The notes: generated from the letters alone by a model not told the origin. A stretch of 24,503 bases of DNA from Perkinsus chesapeaki (GCA_013115145.1 JAAPAO010000488.1:1-24503); one strand, 5' to 3'. Counted from the first letter of the stretch, positions 1 to 9,012 are shown. Program-made: numbers and translations.

Positions 1-403
1 AGTTTGTACCAGTTTAACTGCGTACGAGTTTGGCTATGTACCAGCTTGCACTGTACGATATGATACTCACCCCATGTCCGATCCAACACGCGAAACATTA
101 AAGTGATCCTGAAATGCTTGCGCGACAACTTCGCGTTGAGCCCTGTTTCGGGTGGTCGTTAAGTCTAGTGTCGTGATAGGTGTTAACGCTTTCTTATCAC
201 AATACCTATCAGCTTTATTGAGGGTAATTGCGTTTGGTACGACCAGCGCACTGCTACATTTACGCGCCTGAACCCTGACAATACAAACTTGTACGATATC
301 CATGGAATCGAGGACAATGTCCTGCTTGCGAATCGTTCATTACAATCCATTTCATTACAGTCATTATAATAGTCCATTACAGTCATTTTAGTAGTTATTT
401 CAG
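1..403. other. Left-edge non-coding stretch with CATTACA repeats
   Basis: I see no supportable gene here. CATTACA occurs three times (338, 353 and 375) inside a T/A-rich stretch that leads into the likely 3' splice site TTTCAG at 398-403. An upstream exon of the transposase remnant that starts at 404 may lie here or beyond the left edge, but I cannot identify it. Reverse-strand open frames in this stretch resemble nothing I know. Confidence 0.4.
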
Positions 404-2340
404 GTGTTTGGCCCGCTGAACCCAAGCGGGCTGCGACAAGACCTGAAATGGGGCCGAAGCAATATGGAATTCTCAACAAGATTGTATTGCTGGGTACATA
501 TGCTCCGAGCAGTTACCCAACACCTTCCTACCTACATAAATTTGAGCACGGAAGGGACAGAAGAAAACGTTCAAGCTAGGAGGAAAGACTTCAAAAGAGA
601 TATAAAGGCGCTGCACCGTTGTACCAGCAACAGTATGTTTGAAGACGCTGCAAAAGCCTTTCAAGTCAAGTGGGAGGGAATTAACAACAAAATTTGTTGA
701 ACAAATTGCTGAAATATTTCAGAAAAACGTGGCTGTACGAAAAAGCTACGTTGTACATTGGAGCGCACCGAAAATTTAAAGAGCGCTGCCGAAGGCATCA
801 ACGGAGGTCTTAAAGCAGGTAGGTATTTGGAGCATATAGGATGTAGAGTCTAGAAAATTCGGGATATATTCTGTTATGACATTCACTAGTACGATACCGT
901 TAGAAATACTGTACAACATGCTAAGTAACAATTTAAGATCGCGTGTTTGAAAAAGTCCTCCGGCATATGAGCAAGCCCGAATAGCAAACTCAGGCAGCTA
1001 TGTCTACATGCTAGGTGAAATCTAGTATTCAACTTTTAGGCCTCAGCTCACTCTGATAAAAACTTGAATTTTGGGGTTCAAGTCTAGCTGTGTTGTGTAA
1101 TTTGAATTGGCACGTATTTTCCAAGGTGATAGCTTATTCTTGTTAACCATATATATTATCGTTAGGCACCCGCAATCTTTAAATTTGAAATAAATTTCTT
1201 GTTATGTATCATATTACATCAATATAATTATCAACTTCAATGATCTACTGACTTATGCGATCCTACTCCTGTATTTTATAACTTTAAACTATGTTCGAAA
1301 GTGGTCTCAATCTTTGCTGCTTAGGTAGAATCCTTCAACGCACTCGTGCATGAGGTGTTGGACTGTTGCGAAGACTTTGCTTGGGGAAAGGCGTCTGAGG
1401 GAGAAAGAGTGTCACTGAAGCGGGCGACAGAAGCGGCCAAATGGGCACTGCAACTGAAACTTGTCTACACTGACGCTGAGGCTAGATATTACATGGTGCC
1501 AGCTAAGGGATTTATCCAATCAGCGGTTAACAGCCTCGTCATTGACAACACGGTTGCGCAGTTGTATCTACGACATGAGAACTTGCAAGGGGCACAGTGG
1601 GATGACTGGAGGCAAATTCGAGACACTATCGAAGGGATATTGATTATTGACGCTCGACCTGGAATGCACTATTCCTGCTCCTGCTACCAATCCAAGAAAG
1701 CCAAACAGGAAAAAAGACGTGCGATCACTCGCTAGGGATTAGACTCCTAGTTGGGGGTTACCTCGGCCCTTACCGTATTCGAGATCTTCTTCAGTTTAGT
1801 CCAAAACCTGTTGGGCGCCCAAAGTCCGTGATGTCTAAATCACTGCCCTGGAGAATTAGAACTCGTCTGTAGGTACGACACCACGACTGCTCTTGAAGTT
1901 GACGAAGACCACAGAGCCCGAGGAGAACTTATCGACCTAAATATGGCCAGAGATCGCGTCGAATCGCTGCGCCTACCCGATGGAGCAAGGAGGATAAATA
2001 CCACCTGGATTCTACCACCTGCCGTAGATAATCCACCACCGTCAGCAGGTAAGACGTGAAAGGCTTATTTCGTGCTGTTCTCTGCGATACACAGTGAACT
2101 CAATGCTCGAAAGCCGAGTACAGCCACTTTTTGCAGGTAGCAACTATCAATCACCATTGGTTTCGCACGGCTACGGGGATACTGATGAAGAACGTCATCC
2201 AGTTAATGGAGTAACCTCTCTTGTTACTGAATGTTTTCACGCGTTTTAATTTAGGCGAGCGAGATTACAACATTGCTGAGGAATGGCAAGGCTTCAAGAT
2301 ACGTATTCGTTATAGTAGCACTTTAACCGATAACTAATAG
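404..2340 (+). pseudogene. Decayed MULE-type transposase, multi-exon and frameshifted
   Basis: Pieces of a Mutator-like (MULE) transposase appear in order but in shifting frames. 404-697 carries a CWVHMLRAV-like segment and the ALHRC...F-x2-A-x3-F-x2-KW region typical of the part following the catalytic core. Around 700-760 a second frame reads KYFRKTWLYEK. Around 764-792 a third frame reads LPKASTEVLKQ and can splice at CAG/GTAGGT to an exon at 1325 that begins VESFNALVHEV, like the PKTNN-x-E-x-FN-x2-LK motif. The 1325 exon ends in a SWIM zinc finger: YSCSC in one frame and CDH in another, after an A6 run near 1711. GRPKSVMSK follows at about 1820. Further open segments reach about 2330 through plausible introns at about 2050-2136 and 2212-2254. 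At least three frame changes argue for decay. The neighbouring long genes are intact, which makes sequencing error less likely. I found no terminal inverted repeats. Confidence 0.6.
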
Positions 2341-2867
2341 TTGCTGACACGATGGCCGCTGCTGATACTGAAGTGTAAGTTCCCTGACTGGTCTTTTTTG
2401 ATGCCCGCAAAAGTTAACTCGTATTTTCCCAATATTTTTTTGGGAAATGAATCGCACTGCCCCTTGAGGCCTCCTCCCCCGTGAAATCGAAAAATGATGA
2501 GAACAGCCTCTGTGCAGAAATGCATTGCTTCTTGGTGTCAAATTGTATTCATTCTCATCATTGAGTTTGCAAAACTTTTCGCAATTACTCTGATTAGTTC
2601 CGTATAGCTTTCTATTCTTGTCGTGAAGTAGTTTCTTTGCAGTGCGCGAATATCTTGCCTGGCTAAGCTATACGGACTATCAGATCGGTGCAAAAATGAG
2701 GCCTGTTACTCTCGACAATCACATCTTATATAAATAGTAATTAATGTATAAATGTAGGAAGACCGCTTTAATAATATTTTTTCATCCATCCCTTCAAAAT
2801 CGGTTCTACTAGGAGAATTCATAACTGTGAAGTTCCGTTTTCAATAATCAATCAATTTCGTTTTGTG
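2341..2867. other. Intergenic region upstream of the Alba-domain gene
   Basis: No gene is recognisable between the transposase remnant and the Alba start codon. The stretch is moderately AT-rich. Short reverse-strand open frames at 2323-2541 show no family resemblance. It should contain the promoter of the downstream gene, but I recognise no promoter motif. Confidence 0.4.
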
Positions 2868-4984
2868 ATGGATATTTCTTCCTTATCGTTCAGTCCGGTC
2901 ATTCGCTGCACCTCGAAGCACTCCGCTAATTTTTACATCAGAGCCCTCCAGAACTTCCTCAATGGGATGCCGGTAATAAGAGATTGGATATTGTGAATGA
3001 ATATTTCAACAGTCTCACTAGCTCAGTTGGTAGAGTGAATGGCTTGGAAGCTTGAGGACGCGGGTTCCAAACCCGCGAGGTCTTCAATCTTTTTTCTGAT
3101 GATATACTTCCGTCTATCGGCAATGGAGCGTTTTAAGTTCCTTTACTGAAGTGTTGAAACATGTACCAAGTTCATTCAGCTGTGAAAGCTCCAACATTTT
3201 TTTGGGGGAAAATTCATACTTAACTTCGCTGGCATTATCACATTTGAGGTTTTACTTGCACATTATCTGTTATATGTATCATTACTGATTATATAATAAA
3301 TGTATCTTTTCTAGTGAGAATATTAGTATCAACTTAAGTGTGTTTTGGAAATAGATTTCTATATTCCTTTTATCACTGCCTGTGTCACCTGGTGGTGTAT
3401 GAATATATATCTGTATCGTCTATGATGGGTGATACAAGGTCAGGATAGGATGTACTCTGCCCGTCTCTCAGTATCTTTTTATATAATTATTTTTTTTGTA
3501 CAGTTACTTGTTTATTTTATATTATTATTACCGCCATTTTCACTAGTAATTGTTTGGTACTATTTTGTCGTAATACTTGACAATATATTTTCCTTTTGTT
3601 GATAGTTCATGACACACCGTGAACTGAAAATCTGGAAAACATCAATACCGCCCACTTTTGGTCGTCATTGTGGAATATATAGCACAAATTCAACCTCGCA
3701 GTTTTGACTGCCCCACAGCAGAGTGAATAATGTTAGTTATTATCTTGATGAAGGATCTACTATTATTAGATATTTATTGATATAATGTGTATGATTAACA
3801 AGCTTGGCTGTGGTGCATTATTATAATTTATTATTCTCATATCACTCGCTTCTCTAGTTTCGATATTCTATCATACTCGGTTTACTAGCATAACTGTTAC
3901 TAGTCTACAGGCCTACGAACCAGCTGCACTTCCATATTAGATACTTTATGATCAGTTTAATTTTTTCAAAAAATTTCTATATTTTTTGATAGGTTATTGC
4001 TATTGCTAGTATTTAATATTAAGTAATAATATAATAAGTGTTATTCAATGCTAATATTAATATAGATGTTATTCATAATATATTACGTTCGGCAATCAAT
4101 TTTTATAATTTCCTCTCTTTTACTCATTTTGTAGTTATTCTATTTGTTAACAAACTTTGTCTTTTTGTTGTTGTAATTAGTTAAATCATATAGATGACTA
4201 ATATAATATTGATAAATGGCAATTAATATAATATTCGATGATACTCATTGTTACTCAGGCCAAAGGGGACTACCCAGCGAAGCCCGCCGTTGATCGTGTT
4301 GAGGTGACCGGCCTCGCTGCCGCTATCACCTACGCGGTGGCAGCTGGCACTGCTGCTGAGGATGCAGGTGTGGGAAAGATGATCAAGATCGAGACAGATA
4401 TTGTGATGGTTAAACCGGATTATGGTATGGGAAGATCTACCGAGGAGCATGGTAAGATTTCTTCGTCTGGGAAAAAATCTAAAATTTCGAAAATTTCTCG
4501 ACTAGAGTATAGGCAAGAATTTTTAAGATGTTTCTTGAATTCTTCATTTTTGGGAAAATGGGATAACTCTTATAAGTGTTGTAGTTTCAATAGTATTACT
4601 ACTAATAGTGTACAGCGGTATAGTTTACACCTTTGTGGTCGTTGTGTCATATACCATCGGATGGGGGGATGCTAGGGTTTGTTACTTTCATAATACACCT
4701 TTGAAGAGACTATTTTTTATTATATATTATATTGTCAAAAATAGAAAATGTTACTATAGCATCAACAAGTGATTAACTGTTATGGGCTTGGGTCAAGAAA
4801 GAAACGTGTTTGATATCTGCGGAACACATTTCTGTGAGCCTATATTTATGTTTGACAATTATGCCAGTTGCACGTATTATTGGAAATGTTCTAATGTGGT
4901 TTAGGTGTACCGAGCATAAGTATTGTGGTTGATCGCATCGTCGATGGTAAAGACGTCGCGAAGGAGAAGGAGCAGTCGAATTAG
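2868..4984 (+). CDS. Alba-domain nucleic-acid-binding protein, 3 exons, 125 aa
   Basis: Exons are 2868-2972, 4259-4451 and 4905-4984 (stop TAG 4982-4984). Introns are GT-AG, of 1286 and 453 nt, and the phases agree (0, then 1), giving 378 nt and 125 residues. Residues 10-35 (PVIRCTSKHSANFYIRALQN) match the Alba start, a basic strand followed by the N-Y-I-x2-A-L helix. Residues about 50-70 (VEVTGLAAAITYAVAAGTAA) match the G-x-A-I-x2-AV helix. Residues 77-90 (KMIKIETDIVMVK) and 102-111 (GVPSISIVVD) match the later strands. The RS...GVPSI segment corresponds to the exposed hairpin. Alba proteins bind RNA or DNA; in apicomplexans they are linked to translational control, so an RNA-binding role is likely by family. 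The start ATG follows TTTTGTG and is the only in-frame ATG before the domain. A tRNA-like element sits in intron 1 and a tRNA-Glu fragment abuts the stop codon. Confidence 0.85.
3011..3095 (+). tRNA. tRNA-like element or tRNA pseudogene in Alba intron 1
   Basis: TAGCTCAGTTGG at 3019-3030 is a perfect internal A box that forms a D-arm with GAGT. GCGGG-TTCCAAA-CCCGC at 3060-3076 is a perfect 5-bp T-arm, and its B box GGTTCCAAACC carries one deviation from consensus. TTTTTT at 3090-3095 is a Pol III terminator. The acceptor strands (3011-3017 against 3077-3083) pair poorly, and no 7-nt anticodon loop on a 5-bp stem can be formed between 3037 and 3055. I therefore read it as a tRNA-derived pseudogene or SINE-like head rather than a working tRNA, and I cannot assign an anticodon. 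It lies about 40 nt inside the intron, in the sense orientation of the host gene. Confidence 0.55.
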
Positions 4985-4987
4985 AAG

Positions 4988-5043
4988 GATGACTGCCTTT
5001 CATGCTGTCGACCCGGGTTCGATTCCCGAATGGGGAGTTTTTT
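4988..5043 (+). pseudogene. tRNA-Glu(UUC) 3' fragment right after the Alba stop
   Basis: The anticodon arm ACTGC-CTTTCAT-GCTGT (4992-5008) has anticodon TTC and one T-T mismatch. It is followed by the variable region, a T-arm CCGGG-TTCGATT-CCCGA (5013-5029, four of five pairs), an acceptor 3' strand ATGGGGA (5030-5036) and TTTTTT (5038-5043). The B box GGTTCGATTCC is perfect. The 5' half is missing: the sequence that should pair with the acceptor (TCCCCAT) does not precede it, because the Alba coding exon occupies that place up to its stop at 4984. This is a 5'-truncated tRNA copy, so the mature Alba mRNA probably carries it in its 3' UTR. Confidence 0.65.
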
Positions 5044-5491
5044 CACCTTGAAAGATTGCCTGGCAAAGTTGAAGTCGATTTGCTTCTCGAGTTATTTACT
5101 GTTCTTAGAACGCATCCGTCTTGAGTTGCAGTGGAAATAATTACCTTTGAAGCGTATTTAATTGGGTTGTTAGATAGTATCAGACGTCGAAGCGTGCAAG
5201 ATACGAAATAGGTTGATGGTAACGCCCTTAGGAACCTGGTGATTGGTTATTAAATCCCTGTTGAGCTTATATTGATGAGGTTTATTCCAAAAGTGATATT
5301 TTGCTCAGATACATTCAACTGTTGGGGTGTTTAATTTCCTTTGTTGTTGTTTTCTCGTCTTTCTATGATATAGGTTATGATTTATACAGACAATAAATTT
5401 CAGCGTATTAGAAATGATAATTCCGATTAGGAATATCGGTTTTTATTTTTTCGCGAGTAAATGATTCCGATCAGGTTGCTTCGCTGTTCCG
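5044..5491. other. Intergenic region upstream of the RS gene cluster
   Basis: I see no gene here. The stretch holds one copy of the dispersed GTATC/GATAC element (5177-5218) and otherwise unremarkable AT-rich sequence leading to the first RS gene. Confidence 0.4.
5177..5218 (+). repeat. Dispersed GATAC hairpin element, copy 1
   Basis: GTATC (5177-5181) and GATAC (5200-5204) form an inverted repeat around CGTCGAAGCGTGCAA. They are followed by the tail GAAATAGGTTGATGG, which is shared with copies at 7332 and 21238. Confidence 0.55.
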
Positions 5492-6115
5492 ATGTCCCGC
5501 AGCCGCAGTTCTTCTCGCAGTCCCTCCGAGCGTCCGAGTGAGAAGAAATCTTCCGAGTGCGATAAAGATACTTCTGAGAGGCGCGCAAGATCCCCCAGTG
5601 ATCCTCGTGAGAAGAGACGTCGCGAGGAGCAGAAGGACTTGGTGGCGTGCGTTGCGCATGCGGTAGAAAAAACGAATCTTTTGAAACTGGAAGATTTCAC
5701 TGAGGACCGTCTGACGATGAGGAATCTCGAGAACAGTTATATGCGGTATGGAGGAAGCTTCGTGGTCGAGCTTATCGAGGAGGTTTTGCATTCGGTGGGG
5801 TTTGATGTCAGAGATCGGAGGGACATTCACGTGCCACATAAATTTGCTGGGATAAGGGTCAATAGGATTATGCGTTATATGGAGGAGGAGAGGCGTCGAG
5901 CGGGGGCGCCGAGGAAGGTTTCGGTGACGAAACTGATGGAAAAATTGGATATTGAAGATGACAAGATCGAAGAGAAATTAAGATCTCTGACGCAGAGGCA
6001 ACTGCGAAAGATTTCGGAGGGGCTTGGGGAAGGCTCGGATGGCAGAGAGCGGTTGCTGGAAAGGATTGAGGGTAGGCGACCGAGGAGAAGATCGAGAAGT
6101 CGATCTCGCAGTTAG
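5492..6115 (+). CDS. RS-domain paralogue A, two-domain RNA-processing-like protein, 207 aa
   Basis: This is an intronless frame with an Arg/Ser N-terminus (residues 1-40) and a short terminal RS tail (RRRSRSRSRS). Domain 1 spans about residues 50-129 and contains LEDFTEDRLTMRNLE, YGGSFVVELIEEVLHSV and RDIHVPHKFAGIRVNRIMR. The same pattern recurs in the next two genes. Domain 2 (about 142-192, VTKLMEKLDIE...LRSLTQRQLRKI) is shorter than in the paralogues and lacks their RNPSS-x-M-x-RIRD motif. RS tails usually mean serine phosphorylation and work in nuclear speckles or splicing; that is inference from composition. I recognise neither domain as a named family and see no RRM. The ATG at 5492 gives MSRSRSSS, matching the starts of the neighbours. 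Confidence 0.8.
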   Translation: MSRSRSSSRSPSERPSEKKSSECDKDTSERRARSPSDPREKRRREEQKDLVACVAHAVEKTNLLKLEDFTEDRLTMRNLENSYMRYGGSFVVELIEEVLHSVGFDVRDRRDIHVPHKFAGIRVNRIMRYMEEERRRAGAPRKVSVTKLMEKLDIEDDKIEEKLRSLTQRQLRKISEGLGEGSDGRERLLERIEGRRPRRRSRSRSRS

Positions 6116-6358
6116 ATATGTAATAGTTTTAATATTGACAGATTTGTTGGGTTGCCTGGGATGGATGCCACGGTGCGTTCTCTGCTGGCGGGAGTGGAGC
6201 GGTCGAGGTGGTTTGATAATATAAATTATTGGTTGTTATTAGCACTCAGTACGATAGGGGACTTGCATTTACGGTAGTATTTTTTATTAGCTTGTCGGAA
6301 TGGAAGTATCTATTTTCGCATGAAAAGCACGCTTCAACCTCCTCAGTTTTTCCCCGGC

Positions 6359-7012
6359 ATGTCCAACCGTTCCCGATCATCTAGCCATCGTAGCCGCTCT
6401 TCAGCAAGCAGTCGAAGGAGCAGCGATCGAAATCGATCACCCGGGCGCGCGCGATCTTCATATGAGAATGTGAAGGGGGTTATTGAACGGGGACTCGATC
6501 GGTCTAGAATTACACTTTACGTAGAGGATTTTACAGATGATAAGGATCTGGTTGATGACCTGGTTCGGTGCTATCGAATGCGGGGAGGCAAGTTTGTGGG
6601 GGAGATAATCGATCGCGCGATCGATTCGATTTCAAGGGATTTTAGGAGTCGGAAGGAAGTGGGTCATCCGGAGAGATTGGTTGCGGCGCGCGTAAAAAGG
6701 TCTATGAGGCAGAGGGACGAGAATTTTTCACTGAGAGAACGGCGGAGGGAACCGTCTCGATCGAGATCTCTGTCGGGGGTTCGACCGGGAAGAAAGGTTG
6801 ATGTTGAGGAGTTTGCGAGGAAATATGGTATTGATTACGAATGTGAGGCGAGGCTGAAACGACTAAGTCAGGATCAATTGCAGAGAGTTTGCGGAGGAGA
6901 TCTGGTGGTCCATAGAGATTGTAGAAATGTGAGCAGTTTAATAATGGCAAGAATAAGGGATGAGATGAGAGGGTTGTTGAGGGAAAGGAGGAGAAGTAGG
7001 TCTAGAAGTTGA
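6359..7012 (+). CDS. RS-domain paralogue B, 217 aa
   Basis: Same architecture as its neighbours: RS-rich residues 1-34, domain 1 at about 37-117 (VEDFTDDKDLVDDLV, RGGKFVGEIIDRAIDSIS, RLVAARVKRSMR), a basic RS linker, domain 2 at about 146-204 (VEEFARKYGIDYECEARLKR, LSQDQLQRV, RNVSSLIMARIRDEMRG) and the tail RRRSRSRS. An upstream in-frame ATG at 6320 would add 13 residues. I chose 6359 because MSNRSRSSS aligns with the starts of both neighbours. It is intronless and lies about 240 nt after paralogue A. It is the most divergent copy, for example GHPERLVAARV where the others have an IPQKYVGIRV-like segment. The likely role is nuclear RNA processing, inferred only from the RS composition. Confidence 0.8.
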   Translation: MSNRSRSSSHRSRSSASSRRSSDRNRSPGRARSSYENVKGVIERGLDRSRITLYVEDFTDDKDLVDDLVRCYRMRGGKFVGEIIDRAIDSISRDFRSRKEVGHPERLVAARVKRSMRQRDENFSLRERRREPSRSRSLSGVRPGRKVDVEEFARKYGIDYECEARLKRLSQDQLQRVCGGDLVVHRDCRNVSSLIMARIRDEMRGLLRERRRSRSRS

Positions 7013-7020
7013 GCTAGTTT

Positions 7021-7050
7021 GTATCTTGCATGGTTCGAGCTCGGATATGG
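7021..7050 (-). repeat. Dispersed GATAC hairpin element, copy 2 (reverse)
   Basis: GTATCTTGCATGGTTCGAGC on the + strand, with a partial GATAT partner at about 7044, is close to the 18966 copy (GTATCTTGCACGGGCC). It begins 9 nt after the stop of RS paralogue B. Confidence 0.45.
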
Positions 7051-7117
7051 GAGTTTATTTTGTTGATAGAATAGGATTTGATATTTCTCATACAATTGGA
7101 GTGCTTGAGTTTTGGGG

Positions 7118-7155
7118 GCATCTAAGGTTGATCCTGGTTAGATACAATATGAGTC
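7118..7155 (+). repeat. Dispersed GATAC hairpin element, copy 3
   Basis: GCATCT and AGATAC flank AAGGTTGATCCTGGTT. The inner part differs by one base from GGTTGATGCTGGTT in the 7332 copy. It lies between RS paralogues B and C. Confidence 0.6.
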
Positions 7156-7200
7156 AAATTTCGTACTCGTCATTCCTAGACACTACTCATCAAACTAGGG

Positions 7201-7240
7201 GTATCTTAGGTTGATGCTGGCGTGATACGGAGTAGGTTGG
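7201..7240 (+). repeat. Dispersed GATAC hairpin element, copy 4
   Basis: GTATCTTAGGTTGATGCTGG at 7201-7220 is identical to 7332-7351. It is followed by a TGATAC partner and the tail GGAGTAGGTTGG. It is the second of three copies in the 400-nt gap between RS genes. Confidence 0.65.
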
Positions 7241-7331
7241 TTATTACTCGCCATAAATAATAAGTATTCAGCTAAATTTTACATATTCACCCTCTGGTTA
7301 TTTTCCCATCAGCATTCTTCTTTCAGCGAAG

Positions 7332-7372
7332 GTATCTTAGGTTGATGCTGGTTAGATACTAAATAGGTTGAT
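7332..7372 (+). repeat. Dispersed GATAC hairpin element, copy 5
   Basis: A perfect 6-bp inverted repeat GTATCT/AGATAC (7332-7337 and 7354-7359) encloses TAGGTTGATGCTGGTT and is followed by TAAATAGGTTGAT. It ends about 38 nt before the start codon of RS paralogue C, so it lies in that gene's 5' UTR or core promoter. Confidence 0.65.
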
Positions 7373-7410
7373 TTTCCTGCTCTCTCAGCATACCCAGTCA
7401 TCTCCTTATA

Positions 7411-8442
7411 ATGGCTCGCAGCCCCAGCAACAGCAGCCGTTCCTCCTCCAGGAGTGATTCGAGATCTCCACCAAACAGAGAGGGAAGATCCGAAAAGAGG
7501 GGAAGATCTGACTCGAGAATCTCACGCTCGAGGTCCGCGGAAAAAGATAGAAGTCGATCCAGACGAGAAGAGCGTTCTGCGTCATCCAGAAGAAAATCGA
7601 TCAGTCGATCGATTTCGCAGAATAGGGAAGTATCCAAGTCCCGTGAGGAGAAGCCTCGTTCAAGATCGGCTTCAAGCAGTGACGTCAGTGATGTGGACAG
7701 GACCAAACCTCGCCTCAGAAGGGACCGTGCGGATAGTCGAGGGGACAAGATAATCGAGGAAGCGGTGGATGGTGCGGTTAAGAAGCAGAGGATCGTCGAA
7801 CCCGAGGACTTCCTGGATGACTCCCTTACGATGAGATTGCTTTATTCGGTGCTCGAAAGATCAGGGAGAGAGTTTGTGGAGGATGTGCTCTACGAAACGG
7901 TTCATTCGATCAACCAAGATGTTAAATCTCGCAGGGATATCAGGATTCCACAAAAATACGTCGGCATTCGAGTTAAGAGGATTGTGCAGAGGAAGGAGGA
8001 CGATATGGCGTTCAGAAGGAGATTTGCGGCGCGCGAGAATCGCCGAAGGAGGGAAAGATCGTATTCCAGATCGTCGTCCAGATCGAGAAGCAGAAGTCGC
8101 CATCACAGAATTTCAGTCTCGGATATGTGCGATAAGTACAGTCTTGATGCCGAGTGTGAAGATCGCCTGAGAGAGCTAACCCAAGAGCAGCTTGCCCGCG
8201 TGTTCGGACCAGACCTGCTCATCAGAGCTGATTGCAGGAATCCAAGCTCGATTGTCATGAGTCGTATTCGTGACGCGGTCCGTGGACGCTGGAGAAGAAT
8301 GTCGCCGAGGAGATACAACAACCGCAGGAGGAGTTACAGTCGCGATCGCTGGAGTCCAAGTTCGAGCCGCTCTTCGAGATCTTATAGCAGATCTCCAAGG
8401 AGAGATTCGAGATCTCGCAGCAGAAGTGATAGTAGAGATTGA
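7411..8442 (+). CDS. RS-domain paralogue C, longest member, 343 aa
   Basis: The RS-rich N-terminus is long (residues 1-110). Domain 1 at about 114-193 reads VEPEDFLDDSLTMRLL, GREFVEDVLYETVHSINQD and RDIRIPQKYVGIRVKRIV. A 40-residue Arg/Ser linker follows. Domain 2 at about 234-292 reads SVSDMCDKYSLDAECEDRLR, LTQEQLARVFGPDLL and DCRNPSSIVMSRIRDAVRG. The C-terminal RS tail covers about 300-343. It is intronless. The RNPSS-x2-M-x-RIRD segment recalls NPSA...RIRD motifs that I associate with alveolate RNA-related proteins, a recollection not checked here. Predicted nuclear and phosphorylated on RS repeats; a splicing or mRNP role is inferred. It looks like the fullest member of the cluster, with A and B as shorter copies. 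Confidence 0.82.
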   Translation: MARSPSNSSRSSSRSDSRSPPNREGRSEKRGRSDSRISRSRSAEKDRSRSRREERSASSRRKSISRSISQNREVSKSREEKPRSRSASSSDVSDVDRTKPRLRRDRADSRGDKIIEEAVDGAVKKQRIVEPEDFLDDSLTMRLLYSVLERSGREFVEDVLYETVHSINQDVKSRRDIRIPQKYVGIRVKRIVQRKEDDMAFRRRFAARENRRRRERSYSRSSSRSRSRSRHHRISVSDMCDKYSLDAECEDRLRELTQEQLARVFGPDLLIRADCRNPSSIVMSRIRDAVRGRWRRMSPRRYNNRRRSYSRDRWSPSSSRSSRSYSRSPRRDSRSRSRSDSRD

Positions 8443-9012
8443 GTTGGTTGGATTGAGCAGTAGAAGTAAAATCTTTTCGGGTTTTTTAGAGTTGAGTTCT
8501 AAGCAGTTGAGACTGGCAGATCATTTCCGGTCTTTTCAGCGAAGCCAATAGTATAACGAAGGCCTCTAGGGCCGCAGAAGTGCGTTATCGAAGGACGCAT
8601 TTCAGGAGACGCTGACCCCGAAATGCACTTCGACCCTGAATTTCGGGGATAAATAGGTGTTCCTAATGCGGAGGAGATTGAATGGGAATGTGTTAGGTGA
8701 AGTATATTCGTGAACTAACAGTAAAGATCAGATGCATTCCTCCTGTCTAGCCTAACATTATCTAATATCATTCTATCATTGCGTGGAGTTCATCATTGCG
8801 TGGAGTTCATCATCTCTTCCCGAGGCATGGTTTTTCGCGACCAATAGTTAGTCGTGAAACGGCTGATCGATTTAGTGTGATGTTCCTCTTGCAGTAGTCA
8901 TGCCTGGAACATCTGCGTACTAACGCACAAAGTTGAGGGAGGAATTGAAAACAATAGAGCCAGTAATTTATAATGACACGGTTTCCCCAGCAGTTCCTGT
9001 TGGTATGGTCTA
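8443..9012. other. Intergenic region with hairpin and small direct repeat
   Basis: I see no gene here. CCCCGAAAT (8616-8624) and ATTTCGGGG (8640-8648) form a perfect 9-bp stem with a 15-nt loop, in a region where related pieces (AAGTGCG, CGCATTTC, AATGCACTT) could pair in other ways. ATCATTGCGTGGAGTTC is duplicated head to tail at 8775-8791 and 8792-8808. Confidence 0.5.
8616..8648 (+). other. Perfect 9-bp hairpin downstream of RS paralogue C
   Basis: CCCCGAAAT pairs exactly with ATTTCGGGG across 15 nt, about 175 nt past the stop codon. It may be a 3' UTR or transcript-end structure; no family is recognised. Confidence 0.45.

Noticed and set aside
67-303. 78-codon reverse-strand frame at the left edge
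   Set aside because: No recognisable motif, no supporting splice partner, and length near chance expectation.
7398-7748. 116-codon frame antisense to RS paralogue C
   Set aside because: The Ser/Leu/Arg composition is the complement of RS codons; it is a shadow frame.
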